From assembly GCA_003537645.1 (NCBI GenBank), contig DPRM01000123.1:1-7312 (forward strand): a stretch of 7,312 nucleotides of DNA. The letters run 5' to 3'. Both the position numbers and the translations under genes were made by a program. Origin of the DNA: Prolixibacteraceae bacterium. GTDB taxonomy: Bacteria; Bacteroidota; Bacteroidia; Bacteroidales; Prolixibacteraceae. A model generated the notes under the pieces. The model saw only the letters and a program-made list of their open reading frames with translations, was not told the DNA's origin and searched no databases. Shown here in pieces: positions 1-6,954 of this stretch; the first letter of the stretch is position 1; each line of letters opens with the position of its first letter.

Positions 1-1227
1 CAGATTTCGGATTACAATTTCAAGGAAGATTTTACCTGGTACCCCAATTCGAGGAACAAGCTCACGCTGGGTTTTAACCTGATTTATCACCATTTCGAAC
101 CAGGAGCGGTTGATGCCAACGAAGGTTCGTATTTCACCGACCTGAAACTGACCAACTACAATGCGCTGGATAATTCGCTGTATGTGTCGAACGAACAAAC
201 CATTGGCAGCCGCCTGACTTTGAGGTATGGATTGCGTTACTCCTATTTTCAGCAAATCGGGAAAGCGACTGTGAGGGAATACCTGAACCCGGACAAACCC
301 AACGACGAAGAAGTAATTGGCACCATAGAATATGGGTCGGGGAAACTGGTTCCACCTTCTTATCACAATCTCGAACCGCGCCTCGCAATCAAATACATGC
401 TCGATCCGGAGAGCTCGCTTAAAGCTTCGTATAACCGAATGGCTCAAAATCTACACCTTATATCAAACACCAATTCTCCCACTCCGCTCGACATCTGGCT
501 ACCCAGCAACCATTACATAAAACCACTGATTGCCAACCAGATTGGTTTGGGATATTTCAGGAATTTTAATAATAACATGTTCGAAACTTCGGCGGAAGTA
601 TATTACAAAAAAATGAAAAATGTAATCGATTATATTGATGGCGCCGAATTATTCCTGAAAGAAGACATGGAAACCGAACTGCTGCACGGAAGTGGATATG
701 CCTACGGATTAGAGCTATACGCAAAAAAACAGGAAGGACGGCTGACAGGTTGGCTTAGCTACACTTTATCGCGGTCGATGCGCAAAGTTGAGGGAATTAA
801 TGAAGGAAATGCTTATCCGTCGAGTTACGACCGCACGCACAGTGCCTCGGTGGTGGCCAATTACGATTTGAGCAAACGCTGGAATTTATCGTCCACCTGG
901 GTGTTTTCAACCGGAAATCCAACGTCGTATCCAATTGCCAAATACGATGTTCAGGGCACTACAGTTTACCACTATTCGGCTCGTAACAGCAACCGCATTC
1001 CTGATTATCACCGCATGGACGTTTCGCTGACTTATGATTTCAAAAAGAACGACCAGCGCAAGGTGAAACAGTCGCTTAACTTTTCGGTCTATAATGTCTA
1101 TGCACGCCGGAATGCTTATTCGGTTACTTTCCGCCAGAATGAGGAAAAACCAAATGTTTCGGAAGCCACCCGTTTATCCATTATCGGAAGTGTGATTCCA
1201 TCAGTTACTTATAATTTCAACTTTTAA
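1..1227 (+). CDS. TonB-dependent outer-membrane receptor, C-terminal half (5' end outside window)
   Basis: The reading frame is open from the first base, so only the last 408 residues are present; complete receptors of this kind usually have about 800-1000. The visible part is all beta-barrel: alternating polar/aromatic strands separated by short turns. It carries family-typical stretches, including a DIWLPSNHYIKP segment near residue 165, GYAYGLEL at 232-239, a WLSYTLSRS strand near 251-259 and YDRTH near 276-280, and it ends in the aromatic YNFNF that outer-membrane barrels use for insertion. The plug and any N-terminal carboxypeptidase-regulatory-like domain would lie upstream. Such receptors import a ligand across the outer membrane using TonB energy; the substrate cannot be read from this fragment. 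The GTG at 184 is an internal valine codon, not a start. The DUF4249-type lipoprotein gene follows 13 bases later, a common Bacteroidota pairing that suggests one operon. Confidence 0.93.
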   Translation, partial: QISDYNFKEDFTWYPNSRNKLTLGFNLIYHHFEPGAVDANEGSYFTDLKLTNYNALDNSLYVSNEQTIGSRLTLRYGLRYSYFQQIGKATVREYLNPDKPNDEEVIGTIEYGSGKLVPPSYHNLEPRLAIKYMLDPESSLKASYNRMAQNLHLISNTNSPTPLDIWLPSNHYIKPLIANQIGLGYFRNFNNNMFETSAEVYYKKMKNVIDYIDGAELFLKEDMETELLHGSGYAYGLELYAKKQEGRLTGWLSYTLSRSMRKVEGINEGNAYPSSYDRTHSASVVANYDLSKRWNLSSTWVFSTGNPTSYPIAKYDVQGTTVYHYSARNSNRIPDYHRMDVSLTYDFKKNDQRKVKQSLNFSVYNVYARRNAYSVTFRQNEEKPNVSEATRLSIIGSVIPSVTYNFNF

Positions 1228-1240
1228 AATTCTGACGATC

Positions 1241-2215
1241 ATGAAAAACAATATAGAAAACAAGGCAGAAGACAGAAGGAAAAACAAGCTCATTTCGAAG
1301 CTCCCTCTTTTCTCTTCTCCCTTTTCCGTTCTCCTTTTTCTTTTTCTTTCTTCCGTCCTTTTCACTTCGTGCGAAGATGTGATTGACGTAAAGCTGAATG
1401 ATGAAAATCTGAACTTATTTGGTGTTGAAGCCAGTATTACCACGCAGGATGAACCAGGTGTTTTCCTTTACAAAACGCTGCAAGTCAATCAGGATACAGA
1501 ATATCCGGGAATAAGCGGGGCTGTGGTTTCTGTTTCCGACAATGCCAGTCCGGCCAATTCGGTTACTTTGGTTGAAGATGAGCAAAAAAAGGGATTTTAC
1601 AGTGTCCCTCAAAATGTCAGTTTTAAAGGAATTGCCGGACGCGAATACACTTTGACCATTCAGGCTGAAGGCACAACTATCACTGCCAAAGAACAACTGG
1701 CCAGAGTTGAACCGATTGACTCCATTCGCGTTTTTCCATCGATGCGCGGAAATAAACTTTTTCTGGCAGTTTTTACCTACGGAAAAGAAACTCCGGGAAT
1801 AGGAAATTTCTATAAATGGGATGTTTTTGTAAACGATTCTTTACTAACAAATGGACAACGGTTAGCGGTTGCCAGCGACGAATTTGTGGATGGAAATTAC
1901 ATTTCGGGACTGGAGGTTTATACCGATTTCCACAATACCGACAAAGCGGCTGAAGAACGCAAAATCAATCTGGGAGATACCATTTATGTGAAACATACTT
2001 CCATTTCGAAATTTGCATATTACTTTTATTTCCAGATGATTAATCAGAGCGGCACCGGCTCGTTGTTCAGTGTTCCGCCAGCCAACATCAAAAGCAATTT
2101 CACTTCAAGCGATGGCAAACCTGTTTTAGGACTTTTTACTGCGCGCGATGTGTCGGTTTCGAACAAAGTGATTGTTGATCAGAAGATTGAAGACCAGTTG
2201 AGAAAACTGAAATAG
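1241..2215 (+). CDS. DUF4249 family lipoprotein, partner of the TonB-dependent receptor
   Basis: The 324-residue product has an unusually long basic N-region (residues 1-27, rich in K, N, R, E), a Phe/Leu/Ser hydrophobic core (about 28-40) and a lipobox LFTSC with the lipidated cysteine at 44, followed by EDVIDV. The mature part begins with a beta-rich domain resembling DUF4249: an early VEASIT strand, GAVVSVSD, a GFYSV/GIAGREYTLTI region and EPIDSIRV near residues 155-165. Proteins of this family usually sit next to TonB-dependent receptors, and I infer that this one is a surface or periplasmic-facing lipoprotein aiding ligand capture; its biochemical role is not established. The ATG at 1241 is the only Met before the lipobox, which supports this start although no Shine-Dalgarno sequence is visible. 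The family call rests on pattern recognition of strands and gene context, not on a profile search. Confidence 0.85.
   Translation: MKNNIENKAEDRRKNKLISKLPLFSSPFSVLLFLFLSSVLFTSCEDVIDVKLNDENLNLFGVEASITTQDEPGVFLYKTLQVNQDTEYPGISGAVVSVSDNASPANSVTLVEDEQKKGFYSVPQNVSFKGIAGREYTLTIQAEGTTITAKEQLARVEPIDSIRVFPSMRGNKLFLAVFTYGKETPGIGNFYKWDVFVNDSLLTNGQRLAVASDEFVDGNYISGLEVYTDFHNTDKAAEERKINLGDTIYVKHTSISKFAYYFYFQMINQSGTGSLFSVPPANIKSNFTSSDGKPVLGLFTARDVSVSNKVIVDQKIEDQLRKLK
1301..1368 (+). other. Homopyrimidine-rich tract inside the lipoprotein signal-sequence coding region
   Basis: Of 68 bases only three are purines (G1328, G1355, A1364). The tract encodes the hydrophobic part of the signal peptide. TTCCGT recurs at 1325-1330 and 1351-1356, suggesting a decayed repeat of about 26 bases. 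The preceding bases 1255-1290 are purine-rich. The segment 1268-1280 can pair with 1348-1360 at 11 of 13 positions when two G-U pairs are counted, so a long-loop mRNA hairpin over the start of the gene is possible. Confidence 0.6.
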
Positions 2216-2278
2216 CAGATAACATATTAATACCTATTTCAATTTTGGTTACTTCGCGGATAAAATATTAACCACTAG

Positions 2279-2317
2279 ATATTAAAAAAGAGAGCAAAAA
2301 GCTCTCTTTTTTAATAT
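2279..2317. terminator. Bidirectional intrinsic terminator between convergent genes
   Basis: A perfect 17-bp inverted repeat has arms at 2279-2295 and 2301-2317 around an AAAAA loop. The GC-containing inner stem GAGAGC/GCTCTC is flanked by A6 on the left and T6 on the right, so either strand gives a hairpin followed by a U tract. It lies 63 bases after the lipoprotein stop and 24 bases after the stop of the leftward M14 gene, the expected place for a terminator shared by two converging transcription units. The rest of 2216-2341 shows nothing else. Confidence 0.9.
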
Positions 2318-2341
2318 TCTCAATTTGAATTAAGGTTACTC

Positions 2342-4084
2342 TCACAATTTCACCGATGCGCTTGCATTCTTTGCTTTCAACGATTCGTAGTTAAACGTAA
2401 CTTCGCCTTTGCCTTCAATCAGGAATTGATATTCAACCACCCCATAACCGGGAACTGCCAGAAACTGAATTTCGGGTTTTTTATCCTTGAAATCGACTTT
2501 GTTAAGCCGGTTATCGGTTAATTTACCTCCGGCGATTACTTTACCACCTGACACTTTGAGCATATCCTGCTGGTGAATTTTGGTTTTCACCGCATTGGCA
2601 GTCATCGATGGCAATCCCTTTTTATTCTGCAAGCGAACCCGAACCTGGTAAAGATTTTTACCAATCTCTTTCTTGTCAAATACTTCCATCGAAATTTCAG
2701 GTGTATTTTCGGCAGCCAGAAAAACAACCGATGCATTACGATGAACCAATTCGGGCAACATAAACGGATGCGGCAAACGAGAACTCATTTTCACCCAACC
2801 ACCAATTTCAACGTCACCATAAACTGCATGTTTATACGATTTCCATTCTTTGTACTGTTCGCCTTGCACCACATTGTCGTTAAATTTCAGCTGCTCGCGC
2901 GAAAGTTCCGGATTTGCTCCGCGCATTGAACTACTTGTGGTTTCGGTAGTTGTGGCAGGTTTTGCCACATTCTCGCGATAAGTTTCCTGTTCGCGCTTAA
3001 ACAGTTCGCCCACAAACGAGAAAGCCCCGTGCAAATAGTAAAGATGCGAATCGAAATCGCCGTAAGTAGCATACAAATCGTACGACGGCATATAAACATA
3101 TCCGGGAGTAATTTTGACAGCTTCCTTGCCAATCACGTCGTAGGCAGCAACGTCAGTAGGATCGATCGTAACCGATTTTTCGGAAGGAACCCGTAACCAC
3201 ATTCCGCCGGAATTGTGAAAAGCAAAACCAATAATAATATTAGGGCGACCAGAAATGTACTCGTTGATAGCTTTTAAGCCAACTCCCGAAAGCGGAAAAT
3301 TACCTGCACCACTTTGAACGTATTTGGGCTTCCAGTCATAGCCCCAATTCCGGTTCGGATCCAGATAGCCCTCGGCATCTTCATTCAGTTTACCATCGTT
3401 GTCGTTGTCAATTCCCTCGGAGCCCAGCAAAGTGTATTCACCCTGTTCTCCCGGTTTAACTCTAACCAAAACACGACTATCTTCCGGGTCTGCTTTGTAT
3501 TGTCCGAACGGATCCTTGATGCGCATCTGGGTAATGCTTCCATCGCCATCCAGATCATCTGGAGCATCTTCGTCAAACAGGCCATCGTTATCATCGTCAT
3601 TGGGTACGCGAATGCTTCGGCTCGAACTTGGAGTATGAGCATCAGCAAAAAAATGGTAACGTCCATCCACATTAACAACCGGAATGATGTAATGTACATT
3701 TTTATCGACCACCTTGGTTACTTTTTCATTTTCGCCATATTTGGTCAGCAGCATGTTAGCGTAGTACAAACAAACTTCGCCAGCCTGAACTTCGTTCCCA
3801 TGAATATTTCCATCCACATAAACTCCCGGTTTCGATAGTTCTGCTCCGGTTTTAGGATTATTTATTGTGAGTGCATAAATATCACGGCCTTCCTCGCTTT
3901 TTCCCAGAACTTCGAGCCTGGTTATTTCAGGATAAGCTTTATGAAGGGCGTTTAGCGCTTCGGTTACTTCTTCGTAGTTGTAATAACGATCGAATCGCAA
4001 CGGAACTTCTATTTTGCCTTTACCGGCAGCAAATCCGGTAACAACAACTAATATCAACTGAAAAATTAAGATAGTTCGTTTCAT
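2342..4084 (-). CDS. Exported M14 family zinc carboxypeptidase, catalytically complete, with Asp-rich insert
   Basis: The 580-residue product begins with a Sec signal peptide (MKRT, hydrophobic 5-19, likely cut near AA20/GKG). The M14 set can be read residue by residue against bovine carboxypeptidase A: H95-G-N-E98 (zinc ligands H69/E72), N244-R245 (N144/R145), H290 (H196), Y338 (Y248) and E360 (E270). The Tyr-to-Glu spacing of 22 is identical to carboxypeptidase A. Between HGNE and NR there are about 74 extra residues holding Asp/Asn/Gly loops (162-182 and 226-236) that resemble calcium-binding loops. A Thr/Ser-rich linker (about 377-390) precedes a HAVYGDVEIGGW segment (419-430) and a beta-sandwich-like C-terminal domain (about 460-580). 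It probably cleaves peptides in the periplasm or outside the cell; whether it is a carboxy- or another M14-type peptidase cannot be told. It is the second gene of a tandem pair, 2 bases after its inactive paralogue. Confidence 0.93.
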   Translation of the reverse strand: MKRTILIFQLILVVVTGFAAGKGKIEVPLRFDRYYNYEEVTEALNALHKAYPEITRLEVLGKSEEGRDIYALTINNPKTGAELSKPGVYVDGNIHGNEVQAGEVCLYYANMLLTKYGENEKVTKVVDKNVHYIIPVVNVDGRYHFFADAHTPSSSRSIRVPNDDDNDGLFDEDAPDDLDGDGSITQMRIKDPFGQYKADPEDSRVLVRVKPGEQGEYTLLGSEGIDNDNDGKLNEDAEGYLDPNRNWGYDWKPKYVQSGAGNFPLSGVGLKAINEYISGRPNIIIGFAFHNSGGMWLRVPSEKSVTIDPTDVAAYDVIGKEAVKITPGYVYMPSYDLYATYGDFDSHLYYLHGAFSFVGELFKREQETYRENVAKPATTTETTSSSMRGANPELSREQLKFNDNVVQGEQYKEWKSYKHAVYGDVEIGGWVKMSSRLPHPFMLPELVHRNASVVFLAAENTPEISMEVFDKKEIGKNLYQVRVRLQNKKGLPSMTANAVKTKIHQQDMLKVSGGKVIAGGKLTDNRLNKVDFKDKKPEIQFLAVPGYGVVEYQFLIEGKGEVTFNYESLKAKNASASVKL

Positions 4085-4086
4085 GA

Positions 4087-6096
4087 TTAACCTCCGATTT
4101 TAATTTGTTTGACTACCGAACCAAAAACTGCCGATTCAAGTTTCACCGAAATTGTTGGTTTCTTATCTGTTTTCACCAGCCATTCCAGCTTTTTAACCTG
4201 ATTTCCACCAATTGTTCCAACTGGTGTACGCTTCAGTCCTTCCAGAATTTCAACATCACCATCAATAACCAGCACAAGCGGAGCGGGCTGCTTATTGCGT
4301 TCGCCAATCGAAATTGGATAGGGCAGATAAGCTTTGTTTTCGATGTACAATTCAATACGGTAAACACCAGCGCCCAAATCGGTAATCTTCTGATCAGCAA
4401 TACTTATATCGGGTAATTTTTTGCTAAGTTGCAACAGCCACGGCAGCTGAACCAGCAATAGTGAATCAATTTTTTCTGCTTTCGGAGTGGTCTCCAGATA
4501 GGGTGCAAACCCGCCAATTTCGACCTCACCCAAAGTTGGATGATTAAATTTCTGCCAGTTCACAAATCCTTTTCCATCCCAGGCTTTGTCGGAATAAGCC
4601 AGCAACGATTTTTCGCCGTCGGATAATCCTTCGCCATTTTCAGGCTTCGCCGATTTCTTCATCATTTCCACCATTTGTTTCGGTGTAACGCGTCCCGATT
4701 TCATCATTTCTGAAATTCCCTTTGCCGAAAACTGTGCGGGAGCATTGTTGGTTTTCAGGAACGCGGCAATTTTTTCTTCGCCCAGAGCAACAAACTCATC
4801 TCCACTCATTTTCTCAACCTCGTCCAGAGAAATTGATTTATCACCTTTTTTTTCTTCTTTAATTTTAGGTGCAGAAAATAAATTCATACTGAACGATGGC
4901 ACTCCCAAATGATAATAGGCCCAAAGTTCGAACGATCCGTCTTTATCGGCTGCGGCTTCGAGTGTTTCTATACTGAAGTTTTTGCTTTTCAGGTATTTCT
5001 TATAGTCTTCTGAAAATTTAGTGTAAAATTTCAGGTCATCGTCGAGTGGATTGACTGCCGCACCAAGTCCCAGATAACTGGTAACCAGTGCCGGAGTAAC
5101 CTCAACGCCAGCCGGAACGCGCGATTTCATGAGCTCAACAATCTCGTTCATGGTAAAAGTCTGGTTCGGATCGATCCCAAACTGGGTAGCTATCCGCGCC
5201 GGAACTTTGATGCTTTCGAGATTGGCATCTCCTTTTCGTCCGCCTTTGGGTGGATATAAACAAAAGTTCGAAGAACCCAATGTATGAATCATGGCAATGT
5301 TTGGCCGGTCGTAAATAAACTTCATAACCGCATAAGTTTCGGGCGATTGACCCGGCCACAATCCGGCTTCTTTTTTCGATTTCGGGAACAGGTGAGGGAA
5401 CGAAATCCCGATGTTGATGCCACCCACACCATCCTCGTTATACTCCCCATCATTATCGTTGTCATTACCTTCAGTATAAATTTTGTATTCGCCCCGTTCG
5501 TTCTTTCTGGCATCGGCACGAACCATTATCCGAGGGTCGTTCTTCGAAACGAGGTAAGATCCGGTCATATCTTTTACGCGCATTTGGCTAATCAGGCCAT
5601 CGCCATTCAGGTCTTCAAACCCGTCTTCGTTGGTTGCCTCGTCCATGTCGTTGTTCAGGGCAAAATCGTTTACCGAACGTTCGTATTTTGCTCCTGAAAA
5701 GTAGCCTTTTGCGGCATCGGGATTGGGTAAAGCAAGAATGTACCATTTTTGTCTGGCCATGTAATGAGCCGAATCGAGTAGCATTTTGGCCAGCCGAAGC
5801 GCTCCTTCGGTAGCCAACGGAACATTGCCTTCGAAGTTGGCACCCACAAAAATGGCAGGGCCATCGCCCGAATTTTTACCAATTTCGAGTATGGTAACCG
5901 GTTCGCCACCCGGACTGGTAGCCAAAGTGTGCAACCGGGTTTGTGACGGATTACTTTGCTGAAGTTGCTTCAGGATTTGCTGAACTTCGCCGGGATTGTG
6001 GTATTTGTCGAAGGAAAGGGTGTTTTGGGCGTTCAGTGGCCCGACAAAAAAGGCAGACAAAAGCACCCATAAAATGCAACACAGGTTTTTGTACAT
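4087..6096 (-). CDS. Exported M14-like protein lacking all zinc and catalytic residues (probable pseudopeptidase)
   Basis: I chose the ATG at 6096 (669 residues) because it begins a good signal peptide: MYKN, hydrophobic 6-18, cut after LNA23 before Gln24. The in-frame ATG at 6174 would add 26 polar residues ahead of it. The protein is co-linear with the downstream M14 enzyme, but the active site is gone: HGNE becomes E89-G-N-V92, NRN becomes G230-I-S, the third ligand His aligns with Thr272 (a His sits one position before), the Tyr position is Ala383 and the general-base Glu is Asn405 in SFSMNLF. The Asp-rich insert is kept (148-167 and 212-222), as is the HPTLGEVEIGG segment (519-529) and a beta-rich C-terminus. 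It carries an extra Lys/Glu/Met-rich, probably helical region (about 409-509). I infer a binding, chaperone or regulatory partner of the active paralogue. The frame is intact, so it is not a decayed gene. Confidence 0.9.
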   Translation of the reverse strand: MYKNLCCILWVLLSAFFVGPLNAQNTLSFDKYHNPGEVQQILKQLQQSNPSQTRLHTLATSPGGEPVTILEIGKNSGDGPAIFVGANFEGNVPLATEGALRLAKMLLDSAHYMARQKWYILALPNPDAAKGYFSGAKYERSVNDFALNNDMDEATNEDGFEDLNGDGLISQMRVKDMTGSYLVSKNDPRIMVRADARKNERGEYKIYTEGNDNDNDGEYNEDGVGGINIGISFPHLFPKSKKEAGLWPGQSPETYAVMKFIYDRPNIAMIHTLGSSNFCLYPPKGGRKGDANLESIKVPARIATQFGIDPNQTFTMNEIVELMKSRVPAGVEVTPALVTSYLGLGAAVNPLDDDLKFYTKFSEDYKKYLKSKNFSIETLEAAADKDGSFELWAYYHLGVPSFSMNLFSAPKIKEEKKGDKSISLDEVEKMSGDEFVALGEEKIAAFLKTNNAPAQFSAKGISEMMKSGRVTPKQMVEMMKKSAKPENGEGLSDGEKSLLAYSDKAWDGKGFVNWQKFNHPTLGEVEIGGFAPYLETTPKAEKIDSLLLVQLPWLLQLSKKLPDISIADQKITDLGAGVYRIELYIENKAYLPYPISIGERNKQPAPLVLVIDGDVEILEGLKRTPVGTIGGNQVKKLEWLVKTDKKPTISVKLESAVFGSVVKQIKIGG
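4091..4095 (-). promoter_or_regulatory. Strong Shine-Dalgarno site (GGAGG) of the active M14 gene
   Basis: Read on the minus strand, GGAGG ends 6 bases before the ATG at 4084. It is formed by the last codons (Ile-Gly-Gly) and overlaps the coding end of the upstream paralogue, whose stop codon lies between this site and the ATG. Strong sites are uncommon in Bacteroidota, and the layout favours reinitiation or translational coupling, which would tie the amounts of the two proteins together. Confidence 0.7.
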
Positions 6097-6280
6097 GTTG
6101 AAGGTTTTGTGGTTGGAAACTGGAGAATAAAAGTAGCTTTTTGTAACTAATTGTTTATTATTTTCTAATAACATTTTAGCTAAGCCGATAAATACGGTGA
6201 CTTATCTTTTTCATTTCCGCTTCCAGACACCTTACCCTCTGCAACTGGCTATTGGGGAAACCGTTATATCGAACGATTAT

Positions 6281-6886
6281 CTATCTTTTCATCACCCCGT
6301 AGCAAAGAATCTTGACGATGTTGTCAACACTTTGTTCGAGGTTTACCTTGCTGTAATCGCCAGCCGAAAGTGGCATTTCCAGTCCTTTGATGGCAGTCGT
6401 GATTCCGATGGCGGCCAGGGTGAGGTCATACACTTCGAAGGTATTTTTGCGCACGCCTTCAATCAGGATTCGTTTAATCATCCTGATTTCTTCCTGCTGG
6501 TGGCGGTGTTTGATGTTTTCGATAAATTCGATGGCCGTTACATCGTTTTCGAGCGCATTGTAAAAATTGGCCATTCCCCTGAAGGTGGTCAGTTTTGTAA
6601 GTATATAATCGCGTAATTTATCAACAGGGTCGGTATTGCGGTTAACAACAATGTCGAGTTCTTTGCGGAGCAAATCAACTTCTTTTTGTATAACTGCCTG
6701 AAAAAGATCCTCTTTGCTCGTAAAATAATAATAGAGTGAGCTTTTCCCTTTACGAACAGCGTTGGCGATATCGTCGAGCGTTGTTTTTTTATAACCGTAC
6801 TTGCTGAATATTTCCTGAGCTATTTTCAGGATACTTTCGCGATTTGCGTCTTTTTTGTTCGTTCCGTTTTCAAGGTTCATCGCCAT
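6281..6886 (-). CDS. TetR/AcrR family transcriptional regulator
   Basis: The 201-residue length is typical of the family. Residues 16-66 form the TetR_N DNA-binding domain: RESILKIAQEIFSKYGY (helix 1), TTLDDIANAV (helix 2) and KGKSSLYYYFTSKEDLF (recognition helix and start of helix 4). The remainder (about 70-201) is helical and diverged, as usual for the ligand-binding and dimer part, so the ligand is unknown. The ATG at 6886 is the first possible start because an in-frame TGA lies just upstream; the ATG at 6880 (Met3) is an equally acceptable alternative and neither has a near Shine-Dalgarno sequence. It lies downstream of rnr and 184 bases upstream of the M14 pair on the same strand. It could repress its own promoter, where a palindrome is found, and perhaps the peptidase genes, but no matching full operator was seen before the latter. 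Confidence 0.93.
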   Translation of the reverse strand: MAMNLENGTNKKDANRESILKIAQEIFSKYGYKKTTLDDIANAVRKGKSSLYYYFTSKEDLFQAVIQKEVDLLRKELDIVVNRNTDPVDKLRDYILTKLTTFRGMANFYNALENDVTAIEFIENIKHRHQQEEIRMIKRILIEGVRKNTFEVYDLTLAAIGITTAIKGLEMPLSAGDYSKVNLEQSVDNIVKILCYGVMKR

Positions 6887-6940
6887 AACAAAAATTTTTA
6901 TTCAGTAATTAAAATAAGGTTGATCACAGAAAATTAGGAA

Positions 6941-6950
6941 CTCCTCCTTT
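6941..6950 (-). promoter_or_regulatory. Shine-Dalgarno-like AAAGGAGGAG in the tetR leader, not next to a known start
   Basis: On the minus strand the sequence contains AAAGGAGG, fully complementary to the usual 16S rRNA 3' end, but it lies 54 bases before the tetR ATG. The nearest possible start after it is a GTG at 6927, 13 bases away, opening a nine-codon frame that ends at 6898. It may be a leader element or chance. Confidence 0.3.
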
Positions 6951-6954
6951 ACTG

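Noticed and set aside
3691..3700. Palindrome AATGTACATT sharing the TGTACA core of the candidate operator
   Set aside because: It lies deep inside the coding region of the active M14 gene and its flanks do not match the 18-bp site, so chance is the better explanation.
3314..3838. Open frame of 174 codons on the plus strand opposite the active M14 gene
   Set aside because: It is the complement of the Asp-rich insert of a well-supported gene; the repeated GAT/GAC codons read as open ATC/GTC on the other strand. The product has no recognisable domain and mirrors coding bias.
5284..5697. Open frame of 137 codons on the plus strand opposite the inactive M14 gene
   Set aside because: It is the antisense of a long conserved frame and, like the one at 3314-3838, arises from the Asp-rich insert.
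6097..6174. N-terminal extension of the inactive M14 protein to the ATG at 6174
   Set aside because: The 26 added residues are polar and would precede a complete signal peptide, placing it internally; the DNA is AT-rich like an untranslated leader. The ATG at 6096 is preferred.
6268..6277. Short inverted repeat ATCGAACGAT just after the tetR stop as a terminator
   Set aside because: The stem is only 4 bp and no T tract follows in the tetR direction.
6197..6616. Open frame of 139 codons on the plus strand opposite tetR
   Set aside because: It overlaps the TetR coding region antisense, has no recognisable motif and no credible start context.
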